From: Oleiagrimonas sp963747595
GTDB taxonomy: Bacteria > Pseudomonadota > Gammaproteobacteria > Xanthomonadales > Rhodanobacteraceae
DNA length: 64,000 bases
Direction of reading: 5' to 3'
Assembly: GCA_963747595.1 (NCBI GenBank)
Contig: CAVVFO010000002.1
Location: forward strand, 248,001 to 312,000
The position numbers and the translations under genes are program-made. The notes below the pieces were generated by a model. That model saw nothing but the letters and a program-made list of their open reading frames with translations. It made no database searches and had not been told where the DNA came from. Within the stretch, counting starts at the first letter, position 1. Each line of letters starts with the position of its first letter. Positions 43,319 through 55,617 of this stretch are shown piece after piece.

Positions 43319-45013
43319 TCAGGATTCGCTTGATGCCTTTGCCGTGTTTTCGTCGCGCAGCTTGCGACGCAGGATCTTGCCCACGTTGCTCTTGGGCAGT
43401 TCGTTGCGGAATTCGATGATCTTGGGGCGCTTGTAGCCGGTCAGGTTCTCGTGGGCATAGGCCCGCAGTGCGGCCTCCGTCAGCGAGGGGTCTTTCTTGA
43501 CCACATACAGTTTTACCACTTCGCCGGAATGTTCATCGGGCGCTCCCACCGCCGCCACCTCGGCGACCCCATCGACCTGGGCCATCACGTCCTCGACCTC
43601 GTTGGGGTAGACGTTGAAACCGGACACCACGATCATGTCCTTTTTCCTGTCCACGATGTAGACGTAGCCGCGCTCGTCCATGCGTGCAATATCTCCAGTG
43701 CGCAGCCAGCCATCATCGCGCAGCACGCGCCTGGTTTCCTCGGGACGGTTCCAGTAGCCCTTCATGACCTGCGGACCGCGGACGCACAGTTCGCCGGGTT
43801 CACCGTATGGAAGGGGCTTGCCTTCATCGGAAAAGATACCGACCTCGGTGGACGGGATGGGCAGCCCGATGGAGGCATTGTACTCGGGCAGATCCAGCGG
43901 GTTGATGCATGCGGCAGGCGAAGTCTCGGTCAGGCCGTAGGCCTCCGCAAGCGTACAGCCGGTTACTTTTTTCCAGCGCTGCGCCACCGATTTCTGCACG
44001 GCCATGCCGCCACCCAGCGTCAGGTGCAGGCGCGAGAAGTCCACGTCCTCGAACCCGGGAGTGTTCAAAAGCCCGTTGAACAGGGTGTTGACCCCGGTGA
44101 TGGCCGTCAGATGCGAGCTCTTGAGCTCCTTCACGAAGGCGGGCATGTCCCGTGGATTGGTGATCAGGTGGTTCAGGCCGCCCAGGCGCAGGAAAACCAG
44201 CGCATTCGCTGTCAACGAGAAGATGTGATACAGCGGCAGCGCGGTGATGAGGATCTCTTCTCCTTCCGTCACTCGGGTGCCGATCCAGGCGGTGGCCTGC
44301 AGCATGTTGGCGATCATGTTGCGATGCGTGAGCATGGCACCCTTGGCCACGCCGGTGGTGCCCCCGGTATATTGCAAGAAAGCCACGTCGTCATGTGTCA
44401 TCTGCACCGACGGCAGCTTGTGGTGGCGGCCTCGCTGCAATGCACTCCTGAAGCGCACTGCTCCGTCGATGTGGAACGGGGGCACCATCTTCTTGATGTA
44501 CTTGAGTGCGAAATTGAACAGCGCGCCCTTGGGAAAGCCCAGCAGATCGCCGAGGCCGGTGGTCACGACATGCTTGACCGGCGTGTCCTTCTGCACTTTC
44601 TGCAAGGTGGCTGCAAAGTTGTCCAGCACCACGATGGCGCTGACCTGTGCGTCATTGAGCTGATGCGCCAGTTCGCGAGCGGTGTACATGGGATTGGTGT
44701 TGACCACGGTCAGCCCGGCCCGCAGTGCGCCGAACAACACGATCGGGTACTGCAGGACGTTGGGCAACATGATGGCGATGCGATCACCCTTTTGCAGGCC
44801 CAGCTCGCCGGCGAGATAGGCACCGAACTGCCGACTCACGCGATCGACCGTCTCATATGTCAACGTCTTGCCGAAATTGGAGAATGCGGGCCGATGACGA
44901 AACCGCTCGAACGCCTCCTCGACGACCTCCACGACTGAGCTGTACTGGCCGGGATCGATCTCGGATGGAACGCCCTCTGGATACTGCGCAAGCCACGGCC
45001 GATCGTTGTTCAT
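43319..45013 (-). CDS. fadD: Long-chain fatty-acid-CoA ligase
   Basis: 564 residues from MNNDRPWLAQYPEGVPSEID (ATG at 45013, with GAGAGGCAGG upstream); the longer open frame is not coding. AMP-binding motif YTGGTTGVAKGAMLTH, AYGLTETSPAACIN, YWNRPEETRRVLRDDGWLRT GD, then DRKKDMIVVSGFNVYP and the catalytic Lys near KSNVGKILRRKLRD. Activates long-chain fatty acids for beta-oxidation at the inner membrane. A PsrA-like operator is 30 bases upstream. Confidence 0.95.
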   Translation of the reverse strand: MNNDRPWLAQYPEGVPSEIDPGQYSSVVEVVEEAFERFRHRPAFSNFGKTLTYETVDRVSRQFGAYLAGELGLQKGDRIAIMLPNVLQYPIVLFGALRAGLTVVNTNPMYTARELAHQLNDAQVSAIVVLDNFAATLQKVQKDTPVKHVVTTGLGDLLGFPKGALFNFALKYIKKMVPPFHIDGAVRFRSALQRGRHHKLPSVQMTHDDVAFLQYTGGTTGVAKGAMLTHRNMIANMLQATAWIGTRVTEGEEILITALPLYHIFSLTANALVFLRLGGLNHLITNPRDMPAFVKELKSSHLTAITGVNTLFNGLLNTPGFEDVDFSRLHLTLGGGMAVQKSVAQRWKKVTGCTLAEAYGLTETSPAACINPLDLPEYNASIGLPIPSTEVGIFSDEGKPLPYGEPGELCVRGPQVMKGYWNRPEETRRVLRDDGWLRTGDIARMDERGYVYIVDRKKDMIVVSGFNVYPNEVEDVMAQVDGVAEVAAVGAPDEHSGEVVKLYVVKKDPSLTEAALRAYAHENLTGYKRPKIIEFRNELPKSNVGKILRRKLRDENTAKASSES

Positions 45014-45042
45014 GGGGTTCCTGCCTCTCCCGGAAAAGGTGA

Positions 45043-45056
45043 CAAACGTTCGTTTG
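45043..45056. promoter_or_regulatory. PsrA-type operator candidate upstream of fadD
   Basis: CAAACGTTCGTTTG, a perfect inverted repeat with CAAAC-N4-GTTTG form, which fits the reported PsrA consensus (C/G)AAAC-N2-4-GTTT(C/G). PsrA is a TetR-family repressor released by long-chain fatty acids. It lies 30 bases upstream of the fadD ATG, in the promoter region. Confidence 0.6.
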
Positions 45057-45441
45057 CATTGGAGCATAGCCCCCCGACAGCGGCAAGCAGGCGCCATGCA
45101 GCGTGTCAGACGGCTCCTGTTCCAACGCATGTCGATGATCATCTGGGGCGTGAGCCCGCTTTTGACCTCCTGGTGCATGGCCGGGCTGGGGGTGCGCCAC
45201 CGGAATGAATGCCGCTGTCCGTTCATCCGGGCATTTATGCGGGAAGAGCGCCCGGTGACGGGAAGATGGGAGCGCCATGGGACACCCCGAGCAGCGTTGG
45301 CTTCGGCCCGGTTGCCGGTACCTCCGCCTTTCACGACCTTTGGCACTATCGTGCACGTGGAGGGTGCGTTGTCATGCGTGATGGGGCTCGGCGTGCGTCG
45401 GGCCACCTTCTCGTTCGTGAATCAAGCCAAGGAGACATGTA

Positions 45442-47007
45442 GTGAAACGATCCATTCTGGCGTTGGGCCTGTGCGGCCTGATGGTCGCCGCGGCCCCGGC
45501 ACTGGCCGCGGACAGCGGTACATCGGGCCATGGCAAGCATGCGGGGGACAAAAAGACCCACCCGATTCCCAAACAACGCACCAGCGTATCCCATGGCACC
45601 GTGAGTATCGGTGGCAAGGCCATTCATTACACCGCGACCGCGGGCAATATTCTGCTGCGCAATTCCGACAACAAACCCATCGGCAGCATGTTCTATGTGG
45701 CCTACACGCGCGATGGTGTGCATGACGAGTCGCATCGTCCCGTCACGTTCCTCTACAACGGCGGTCCAGGATCATCGTCGATCTGGCTGCACATGGGGGG
45801 TATCGGCCCCGTCCGTGTGGACGTAGCCAATGGCGGCGCCACGGCGCCGGCGCCATACCGGGTGACCGCCAATCACCAGAGCCTGCTGGGCGACACCGAT
45901 CTGGTGTTCATCGATGCCATGGGCACCGGCTACAGCCATGTGGTGGGCAAGGGAACGGACAAGATGTTCTGGGGGGTGGACGAGGACGTGAAGTCCTTCG
46001 GCCAGTTCATTCATCGTTACCTGAACATGTACAACCGCTGGAATTCGCCCAAATTCCTCTATGGCGAGAGCTACGGCACCACGCGTTCGGCCGCACTGGT
46101 CAATTATCTCCAGGACAAGGGCATCGCCATGAACGGCGTGGTGCTGCAGTCCTCGGTGCTGAATTATTTCGCCTGGATGCCGGGTTCCGATGACAATTAC
46201 ATCTACAACCTGCCGACGTTTGCGGCGCTGGCCTGGTACCACGACAAGCTGGACAACAAACCGGCGAGTCTCAAGGGCTTCGTGCAGCAAGCACGCCAGT
46301 TTGCCGACGGGCCATATGCAAACGCATTGCAGCAGGGCGATCAGTTGTCGGCCGCACAAATCGACAGCATCGCGCAGAAGATGCACCAGTTCACCGGCCT
46401 GCCCGTGGAATACATCAAGCGCGCCAAGCTGCGTGTGGAACCGTCCGAATTCCGCAAGGAGCTGAAGTTGCCGGAGGGACAGAGTCTTGGCCGCTACGAT
46501 GGACGTTATGCCGGCAGCGACATGGACAAGATAGCCTCGACGCCGGGCTTTGATCCGTCGGACCAGTTCGTCTCCCCGGCATTCACTGCCGCATTCCACG
46601 TCTATTTGCGCAACACGCTGAAATGGAAGAGTGACCGCACCTACAAGGTAATGAACGGGCAGGCCATCCAGAAGTGGGACTGGAAGCACTCTGCACCCGG
46701 CAGCCACTGGAAACTTCCCATGCCCTACGTGGCTGGCGACCTGGGGGCGGCACTGCGCAAGAATCCGTACTTGCGGGTTCTATCGGAAAACGGCTATTAC
46801 GATCTGGCCACCCCGTTCCACGCCACCGAGTACGACCTGGACCACATGATGCTCGATCACAAGTTGCGCAAGCATGTGAAGTTTGCCTATTTCAAATCCG
46901 GGCACATGATCTATCTGAACCCGAACGCGCTCAAGGCGATGAAGGCACGACTGGATACGTTCTACAGCAACACGTTGAACGCCGACACGTCAGCATCTCC
47001 GAACTGA
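45442..47007 (+). CDS. Secreted S10-family serine carboxypeptidase
   Basis: 521 residues from the GTG at 45442, with GGAG 7 bases upstream (the nearby ATG is followed by a stop). Signal peptide ILALGLCGLMVAAAPALA. The catalytic Ser is in YGESYGTTRSAAL, Asp in ENGYYDLATPF and His in KSGHMIYLN; NGGPGSSSIWLHMGGIGP forms the oxyanion and substrate region. Releases C-terminal amino acids from peptides in the periplasm or outside. Bacterial S10 enzymes favour acidic pH, which hints at, but does not prove, an acid-tolerant lifestyle. Confidence 0.92.
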   Translation: MKRSILALGLCGLMVAAAPALAADSGTSGHGKHAGDKKTHPIPKQRTSVSHGTVSIGGKAIHYTATAGNILLRNSDNKPIGSMFYVAYTRDGVHDESHRPVTFLYNGGPGSSSIWLHMGGIGPVRVDVANGGATAPAPYRVTANHQSLLGDTDLVFIDAMGTGYSHVVGKGTDKMFWGVDEDVKSFGQFIHRYLNMYNRWNSPKFLYGESYGTTRSAALVNYLQDKGIAMNGVVLQSSVLNYFAWMPGSDDNYIYNLPTFAALAWYHDKLDNKPASLKGFVQQARQFADGPYANALQQGDQLSAAQIDSIAQKMHQFTGLPVEYIKRAKLRVEPSEFRKELKLPEGQSLGRYDGRYAGSDMDKIASTPGFDPSDQFVSPAFTAAFHVYLRNTLKWKSDRTYKVMNGQAIQKWDWKHSAPGSHWKLPMPYVAGDLGAALRKNPYLRVLSENGYYDLATPFHATEYDLDHMMLDHKLRKHVKFAYFKSGHMIYLNPNALKAMKARLDTFYSNTLNADTSASPN

Positions 47008-47029
47008 GTCCGAGGCAACCGCCAACGCA

Positions 47030-47063
47030 AAAAAGCCCGGCAACGAATGTTGCCGGGCTTTTT
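47030..47063. terminator. Bidirectional terminator between the carboxypeptidase gene and acnA
   Basis: A5 GCCCGGCAAC / GTTGCCGGGC T5 with a GAAT loop; both convergent genes end here. Confidence 0.95.
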
Positions 47064-47117
47064 CGTGGCTGCCGCATTGTTTCCCGGCCAGCCTCCCCAC
47101 GCGGTCTCAGCGGAAGA

Positions 47118-49856
<2,739 letters not shown>

Positions 49857-50196
49857 GGCTGCTCCTGGCGTGGATCGGCTTTGAGGGTGCAGGTGGGACG
49901 CTCCAACGACGTCCTCCACCGCAATCAAACCGCCATTATCGCGCAAATGCCGTGCAAGACGCGAACCTGCGTTGGGCTGGGTTTGGTCTTTTGCCGCTGC
50001 AAGGGCTGGCGGGAGGAGGTTCGGATCACGCATTTTCCCGACATGGAGGGGTGGGCGTGCACACCCTTCCGCAAGAGCAAATGACCTGCCTGCCGTAACT
50101 GCAAGGGGATCAAAAGGACGTCTGATCTGCTTGCTGGCGTACTTGCTTGCGGGAGGGAGGGAAACCACCACAAGCAGGCGGTGCCCCAGTGGGTCT
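49857..50196 (-). other. acnA leader and promoter region
   Basis: 340 bases between hflD and acnA with no coding sequence. Only a weak GATAAT-like -10 (near 49935) was noticed; no operator or riboswitch recognised. Confidence 0.5.
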
Positions 50197-50820
50197 TCAG
50201 CCATTGTCGAGCGTTGCGCGGCTGAGCAGGCCCCGGGCCAGCATGGCGCACTGGCGGCGTTTGATCAGGAGGTGCCATTGGCGGCCACCCAGCTGGCGCC
50301 ACAGCACGGCGGCACGCACCGCGGCCAGCAGGGCAGTGCGGATGCGTTCGACCACTGGCTGTTGCTGCAACAGTTGCGGATTGCCGGTGACCAGGACCCG
50401 CGGCCGCAGGGTCGAGATGGTATGGACATAGAGTTCGGCCAGGCGTGCTGAGACCACGGAATGCTCCAGGCCGAAATGATCGACCTGCCGCTGGGCGGTT
50501 TCGATGCCTTCACGCAGGGTCTGCATCAGGGCATCGCGCCGGGCCAGGCCGCGTTCCAGGCGCAGCACGGTGACGCCCATGCGGGTTACGGCTACATCGC
50601 GGGTATCGCCATCGAGCTGGGATACCAGCGTGCGCAGGCCCAATTGCACGCCGCCCACGCCGCCGAACACTGCGGCTGCACTGGGAGCATCGATGCGGAA
50701 CACGCTGCCCAGGCTGGAAGCCATGGCCGTGTCGTCGCAGCGCCCATCGTTGGCCAGTTGCTGTGCCAGTGTGGTTGCCTGAAACACGCCGGCCAGGGCC
50801 AGCACGCGTTCTTCGTTCAT
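50197..50820 (-). CDS. hflD: Lysogenization regulator homologue HflD
   Basis: 207 residues from MNEERVLALAGVFQATTLAQ. All-helical, with QLGLRTLVSQLDGD, VTRMGVTVLRLERGLARRDA and NPQLLQQQPVVERIRTALLA as in the HflD/YcfC family. In E. coli it restrains lambda CII and associates with the membrane; its native role is unclear. Overlaps the mnmA stop by 4 bases; the nudJ-mnmA-hflD order is conserved with E. coli. Confidence 0.92.
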   Translation of the reverse strand: MNEERVLALAGVFQATTLAQQLANDGRCDDTAMASSLGSVFRIDAPSAAAVFGGVGGVQLGLRTLVSQLDGDTRDVAVTRMGVTVLRLERGLARRDALMQTLREGIETAQRQVDHFGLEHSVVSARLAELYVHTISTLRPRVLVTGNPQLLQQQPVVERIRTALLAAVRAAVLWRQLGGRQWHLLIKRRQCAMLARGLLSRATLDNG

Positions 50821-51920
50821 AGCGTCTCCATGCCGCCGAATGCGGCATCGGTGGCGTCGATGATGGCGCCGCCCAGGCACACTTCGTCCTGATACAGCAC
50901 CACCGATTGTCCGGGGGTGACGGCGCGTTGTGGCTGTGCAAAGCGCACCTCCAGCTGGTCGCCGTCGACCTGTACGTGACACGTCTGATCCGGCTGCCGG
51001 TAACGGGTCTTGGCGGAGCAGGAAAAGTCGCCTGCCGGAGCATTACCGTCCACCCACGTCACCTGGCTGGCACGCAGTCGGCGCGATTGCAGCCAGTGAT
51101 TCTCGCCGCCCTGCGCCACGTACAGTATGTTGTCGGCGACATTTTTGCCCACCACGTACCAGGGGGCATTGGACGCATCGCGCCGGCCGCCGATGCGAAG
51201 GCCGTTGCGCTGCCCCAGCGTGTAGTACATCACGCCCTCGTGGACGCCGACAGTCGTGCCGTCAGGTGTGCGCATGTCGCCCTGCTGAGCGGGGATGTAA
51301 CGGGACAGGAAGCTGCGGAAATCGCGCTCGCCGATGAAGCAGATCCCGGTGGAATCCTTCTTGGCGTGGATCGGGAGATCGGCCTGTTGCGCCATGGCGC
51401 GCACGGCGGGCTTCTCCAGTTCGCCGATGGGAAACAGCGTGGCTGCCAGTTGCTCCTGGCCCAGTGCGTGCAGGAAATAGCTCTGGTCCTTGTTGCGGTC
51501 GCGTCCGCGCAGCAATCGCCAGCGCCCCGCATGCTGGTCGATGCGCGCGTAGTGTCCCGTGGCGATCTTGTCCGCGCCCAGGTCGCGGGCATGGTCGAGG
51601 AATGTCCTGAACTTGATCTCGCGGTTGCACAGCACATCGGGATTGGGCGTGCGTCCGGCGCGGTATTCGGCGATGAAATGCTCGAACACGCTGTCCCAGT
51701 ACTCGGCGGCGAAGTTGCGCGCATGAAAGCGCATGCCCAGCGCAGCGCAGACCGTCAGGGCATCCTTGCGATCGTCATCGGCGCGACACGGGCCGCCGCC
51801 GTCCTCCTCCCAGTTCTGCATGAAAAGACCCTGCAGCGTCTTCACGCATGCATCCCGTGACAGCATGAGTGCAGCCACCGACGAGTCAACGCCGCCGGAC
51901 ATGCCAGTGATGACGTTCAT
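50817..51920 (-). CDS. mnmA: tRNA-specific 2-thiouridylase MnmA
   Basis: 367 residues from MNVITGMSGGVDSSVAALML at 51920, overlapping the nudJ stop. PP-loop SGGVDSS, catalytic Cys in NPDVLCNREIKF and the second in DSTGICFIGERDF, then TLGQRNGLRIGG. It makes the 2-thio group of U34 in tRNA-Lys, Glu and Gln. Residues upstream of this ATG in the open frame overlap nudJ and are not coding for MnmA. Confidence 0.96.
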   Translation of the reverse strand: MNVITGMSGGVDSSVAALMLSRDACVKTLQGLFMQNWEEDGGGPCRADDDRKDALTVCAALGMRFHARNFAAEYWDSVFEHFIAEYRAGRTPNPDVLCNREIKFRTFLDHARDLGADKIATGHYARIDQHAGRWRLLRGRDRNKDQSYFLHALGQEQLAATLFPIGELEKPAVRAMAQQADLPIHAKKDSTGICFIGERDFRSFLSRYIPAQQGDMRTPDGTTVGVHEGVMYYTLGQRNGLRIGGRRDASNAPWYVVGKNVADNILYVAQGGENHWLQSRRLRASQVTWVDGNAPAGDFSCSAKTRYRQPDQTCHVQVDGDQLEVRFAQPQRAVTPGQSVVLYQDEVCLGGAIIDATDAAFGGMETL

Positions 51921-52444
51921 GGTGCGTTGGGCCCTGCCGTAGTCGGCAACAGGCAGGACAGGGCGTCCAGCGGCAGGCATCGACCCGCCAGAAAGACATC
52001 CAGTGTCAGCATGACCAGCGGACTGCGCAGCCGCGAACCCAGGTCGGCGATGGCTTTCCGAGTGAGCCATGGTGCGCGGCAGATGCCATCGTCGAGGGCG
52101 CGGTCCGGGTGGTGCCGCAGGGGCTCGGCACAAAATCCGAAGCGCACCACATCATCGCCGTAGACCGGGCTGCGCCACTGTTGCACGCCGAGAAAGCCGG
52201 TGAGGTGCACCTCCCAGGCGGTTTCCTCCAGCGTTTCGCGCACGGCGGCGTCGAGAAGACTCTCGCCAGGTTCCAGATGCCCGGCAGGCTGGTTGTAGAG
52301 GCGCTGACCCCGGATTTCCTCTTCCACCATGAGGAAGCGGCCGCTGTCATGCACCACGCTGGCCACCGTGACGTGAGGGCGCCAGATCCGGGCATCCGGA
52401 TCCTCCCCACGAGTGGCATCCATGTTGGTATCGGGAACGTACAT
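51917..52444 (-). CDS. nudJ: Nudix hydrolase, NudJ-like
   Basis: 175 residues. WRPHVTVASVVHDSGRFLMV and a Nudix box GHLEPGESLLDAAVRETLEE T, with the usual final Gly replaced (TAWEV). E. coli NudJ hydrolyses hydroxymethylpyrimidine pyrophosphate, TPP and nucleoside diphosphates, and lies before mnmA-hflD as here. The C-terminus extends about 25 residues beyond E. coli NudJ. Start at 52444 is likely; clpS diverges 100 bases upstream. Confidence 0.85.
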   Translation of the reverse strand: MYVPDTNMDATRGEDPDARIWRPHVTVASVVHDSGRFLMVEEEIRGQRLYNQPAGHLEPGESLLDAAVRETLEETAWEVHLTGFLGVQQWRSPVYGDDVVRFGFCAEPLRHHPDRALDDGICRAPWLTRKAIADLGSRLRSPLVMLTLDVFLAGRCLPLDALSCLLPTTAGPNAP

Positions 52445-52546
52445 GCAGCAAGGCAGATGGTTGCGGACTGGAAAAATGCAATTGTGCCATCACTTGCAAC
52501 CCTTGCAGGCGTCGTATACTGAAACCCACCACTGCAGATCCGCGCA

Positions 52547-52894
52547 ATGACCGATTTCACCATGTCCAACCGACCCGACCGCGATCACGAAACCGACCAT
52601 GAGCATGGCGTCGCCGTGGAAGCCTCCAAGCCGGAGGTTGCCTCGCCGCCGCTGTTCCAGGTCGTGCTGCTCAATGATCACTACACGCCCATGGATTTCG
52701 TGGTGGACGTACTACGTTCGTTTTTCGCCATGGGACAGGAGCAGGCGGTGCAGGTGATGCTGCATGTCCACACGCGCGGCAAGGGTGTTTGCGGTGTGTT
52801 CACGCGGGAAGTGGCAGAAACCAAGGTGACCCAGGTCAACGAGTACGCCCGCACCCAACAGCATCCGTTGCTGTGTTCCATGGAAAAGCTCTGA
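52547..52894 (+). CDS. clpS: ClpA adaptor ClpS
   Basis: 115 residues (an ATG at 52562 is an alternative start). The N-terminal tail is flexible and charged. The N-degron pocket is intact: VVLLNDHYTPMDFVVDVL with Asn/Asp/His-type residues, MLHVHTRGKGVCGVFTREVA. It hands proteins with bulky N-terminal residues to ClpA, whose gene begins 49 bases downstream. Confidence 0.96.
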   Translation: MTDFTMSNRPDRDHETDHEHGVAVEASKPEVASPPLFQVVLLNDHYTPMDFVVDVLRSFFAMGQEQAVQVMLHVHTRGKGVCGVFTREVAETKVTQVNEYARTQQHPLLCSMEKL

Positions 52895-52943
52895 CAGACG
52901 CCCCATCTAGATATCAGTACCCATTTCAGCGGAGACGATCCGT

Positions 52944-55214
52944 ATGTTCAGCAAGGATCTCGAGCTCACCATCGGCCAGTGTTACAAGGAGGCGCGTGAG
53001 CAGCGCCACGAGTTCATGACCGTGGAACACCTGTTGCTTGCACTGGCCGAGAACAGCTCTGCCACGGCCGTGCTGCGTGCATGCAGCGTGGATATCGACC
53101 GCCTGCGCAGCGATCTGCGCCGCATCATTTCCGAGACGGTGCCGGTGCTGCCTGCAGGTGACGAACGCGATACCCAGCCCACGCTGGGCTTCCAGCGTGT
53201 CCTGCAGCGTGCCGTGTATCACGTGCAGTCGTCGGGGCGGAAAGAAGTGACCGGCGCCAACGTGCTCGTGGCCATTTTCGGCGAGAAGGATTCGCACGGC
53301 GTGTACTTCCTGCATCAACAGGAGGTCACGCGCCTGGACGTGGTCAATTACATCTCGCACGGCATCGCCAAGGTCGGCGATGAACCTGCGGCATCGCAGC
53401 CGGGTTCCGAAAGCGAGGCCGAGGAGGCGGCGGGCGAGGGCAAGAGCAACCCGTTGTCGGAATACGCCAACAACCTCAACGAGCTGGCGCAGCAGGGTCG
53501 CATCGATCCGCTGATCGGCCGGCTGGAAGAAGTCGAGCGCACCATTCAGGTGCTGTGCCGCCGGCGCAAGAACAACCCGCTGTACGTGGGCGAGGCCGGC
53601 GTGGGCAAGACTGCGCTGGCCGAAGGTCTGGCCAAACGCGTGGTCGAGGGCGATGTGCCCGAGGTGCTGGCCGACTGCACCATCTGGGCACTGGATCTGG
53701 GCGCACTGGTGGCCGGCACCAAGTATCGCGGCGATTTCGAGAAGCGCCTGAAGGCGGTGATCAACCAGCTCAAGAAGGAGCCTGATTCGATCCTGTTCAT
53801 CGACGAGATCCACACCATCATCGGTGCGGGTTCGGCCTCGGGCGGCACCATGGATGCCTCCAACCTGATCAAGCCGATGCTTGCCTCCGGCGAACTACGC
53901 TGCATCGGTTCGACCACATATCAGGAGTTTCGCGGCATCTTCGAGAAGGACCGTGCACTGGCACGGCGTTTCCAGAAGATCGACATCGTCGAGCCCACGG
54001 TGGCCGACAGCGTGGACATCCTCAAAGGCCTGAAATCGCGCTTCGAGACGCATCACAACGTCGAATACAGCAATGAGGCGCTGCAGGCGGCGGTGGACCT
54101 GTCGGTGAAGCACATTCCGGACCGCTTGCTGCCGGACAAGGCCATCGACGTGATCGACGAGGCCGGGGCGCGGCAACGCCTCTTGCCCGAGGGCGAGCGC
54201 ACCGATGAAATCGGCGTGTCCGAAATCGAGTTCATCGTTGCCCGCATGGCACGTATTCCGGCCAAGCAGGTCTCGGCATCGGACCGCGACGTGCTGCGCA
54301 ATCTGGAACGTAATCTGAAGATGGTGGTGTTCGGCCAGGATCAGGCGCTGGAGTCGCTGGCTTCGTCCATCAAGATGGCGCGCTCCGGACTGGCGCATCC
54401 GGACAAGCCCATCGGCAGCTTTCTGCTGGCCGGCCCCACCGGCGTGGGCAAGACCGAAGCCACGCGGCAGCTGGCCATGCAGCTGGGGATCGAGATGATC
54501 CGTTTCGACATGTCCGAATACATGGAGGCGCACTCGGTATCGCGTCTGGTGGGTGCGCCGCCGGGCTATGTCGGGTTCGACCAGGGCGGACTGCTGACCG
54601 AGGCGGTGACCAAACACCCGCACTGCGTGTTGTTGCTGGACGAGATCGAGAAGGCGCATCCGGACGTGTTCAACGTCCTTCTGCAGGTGATGGACCGTGG
54701 TGCGTTGACCGACACGAATGGTCGCGAGGCCAACTTCAAGAACGTGATTCTGGTCATGACCACCAATGCCGGGGCGCAAGTGGCTTCGCGACGGACCATC
54801 GGGTTCGTGGAACAGGATCACGCCACGGATGCCATGGAAGTGATCCGCCGGGGCTTCACGCCGGAATTCCGCAATCGCCTGGACGCCATCGTGCAGTTCA
54901 AGGCGCTGGATTTCGATCACATCCTGCGTGTGGTGGACAAGTTCCTGATCGAGCTGGAATCACAGCTCAACGAGAAGCACGTCACCGTGGATTGCGATGC
55001 CGATGCACGGCGTTGGCTGGCGGAAAAGGGCTTCGATCCGCAGATGGGCGCCCGTCCCATGGCGCGCATCCTGCAGGAGCACGTCAAGCGCCCGCTGGCC
55101 GACGAGCTTCTGTTCGGCAAGCTGGCCGAGGGTGGCAAGGTGCATCTGAGCGTGCGGGATGGCGAGCTGGTGGTGGAAACCGAAGCTGGCCAGAAATTGC
55201 CGGCGGTGGTCTGA
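52944..55214 (+). CDS. clpA: ATP-dependent Clp protease ATPase subunit ClpA
   Basis: 756 residues. N-terminal double Clp repeat (ELTIGQCYKEAREQRHEFMT onward), D1 with Walker A GEAGVGKTAL, D2 with GPTGVGKTEA, Walker B VLLLDEIEKAHPDVF and the ClpP-docking loop RRTIGF. It unfolds substrates delivered by ClpS and feeds ClpP (17926). It converges on infA. Confidence 0.97.
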   Translation: MFSKDLELTIGQCYKEAREQRHEFMTVEHLLLALAENSSATAVLRACSVDIDRLRSDLRRIISETVPVLPAGDERDTQPTLGFQRVLQRAVYHVQSSGRKEVTGANVLVAIFGEKDSHGVYFLHQQEVTRLDVVNYISHGIAKVGDEPAASQPGSESEAEEAAGEGKSNPLSEYANNLNELAQQGRIDPLIGRLEEVERTIQVLCRRRKNNPLYVGEAGVGKTALAEGLAKRVVEGDVPEVLADCTIWALDLGALVAGTKYRGDFEKRLKAVINQLKKEPDSILFIDEIHTIIGAGSASGGTMDASNLIKPMLASGELRCIGSTTYQEFRGIFEKDRALARRFQKIDIVEPTVADSVDILKGLKSRFETHHNVEYSNEALQAAVDLSVKHIPDRLLPDKAIDVIDEAGARQRLLPEGERTDEIGVSEIEFIVARMARIPAKQVSASDRDVLRNLERNLKMVVFGQDQALESLASSIKMARSGLAHPDKPIGSFLLAGPTGVGKTEATRQLAMQLGIEMIRFDMSEYMEAHSVSRLVGAPPGYVGFDQGGLLTEAVTKHPHCVLLLDEIEKAHPDVFNVLLQVMDRGALTDTNGREANFKNVILVMTTNAGAQVASRRTIGFVEQDHATDAMEVIRRGFTPEFRNRLDAIVQFKALDFDHILRVVDKFLIELESQLNEKHVTVDCDADARRWLAEKGFDPQMGARPMARILQEHVKRPLADELLFGKLAEGGKVHLSVRDGELVVETEAGQKLPAVV

Positions 55215-55262
55215 GAGCCCCGCCGCAACCGTCACGCCCCAGAGAGAAGGCGGGAGGATGCA

Positions 55263-55298
55263 GGGCGGCTCGATGCATGGCAGGCGCCAGAGCCGCCC
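55263..55298. terminator. Hairpin between clpA and infA
   Basis: 9-bp stem GGGCGGCTC / GAGCCGCCC with an 18-base loop between convergent genes. No clear T-tract, so termination is uncertain. Confidence 0.5.
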
Positions 55299-55317
55299 GT
55301 CCGCGCAATGCGCGACC

Positions 55318-55536
55318 TCACTTCATGCGATACGTGATGCGGCCCTTGGTCAGGTCGTAAGGGGTCATCTCGATACGCACCTTGTCGCCTGTCAGAATGC
55401 GGATGTAATGCTTGCGCATGCGCCCGGAAATATGAGCCGTGATGATGTGGCCGTTTTCCAGCTGCACGCGGAACATGGTGTTGGGAAGCGTCTCGAGAAC
55501 CGAGCCTTCCATTTCGATAACGTCGTCTTTGGCCAT
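55318..55536 (-). CDS. infA: Translation initiation factor IF-1
   Basis: 72 residues from MAKDDVIEMEGSVLETLPNT at the ATG at 55536; the longer frame is not needed. S1/OB fold with FRVQLENGHIITAHISGRMR and RILTGDKVRIEMTPYDLTKG. Exact family length. Binds the 30S A site during initiation. Its position beside clpA is the common gammaproteobacterial arrangement. Confidence 0.98.
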   Translation of the reverse strand: MAKDDVIEMEGSVLETLPNTMFRVQLENGHIITAHISGRMRKHYIRILTGDKVRIEMTPYDLTKGRITYRMK

Positions 55537-55617
55537 AATGCTACATGCGTCGTCGCGGCCGGGATGGCCACACAAGCTGTCCATTGTGCCACGCCGGGCA
55601 GCGTGGTTAAAGTTTGA

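Noticed and set aside
45006..45725. Plus-strand frame between fadD and the S10 peptidase
   Set aside because: Overlaps the fadD start and the peptidase in another frame, with no family motif; the region is a divergent promoter area.
49857..50204. N-terminal extension of AcnA
   Set aside because: The in-frame extension lacks any aconitase homology; MNDSFSVRDHL at 49856 is the normal start.
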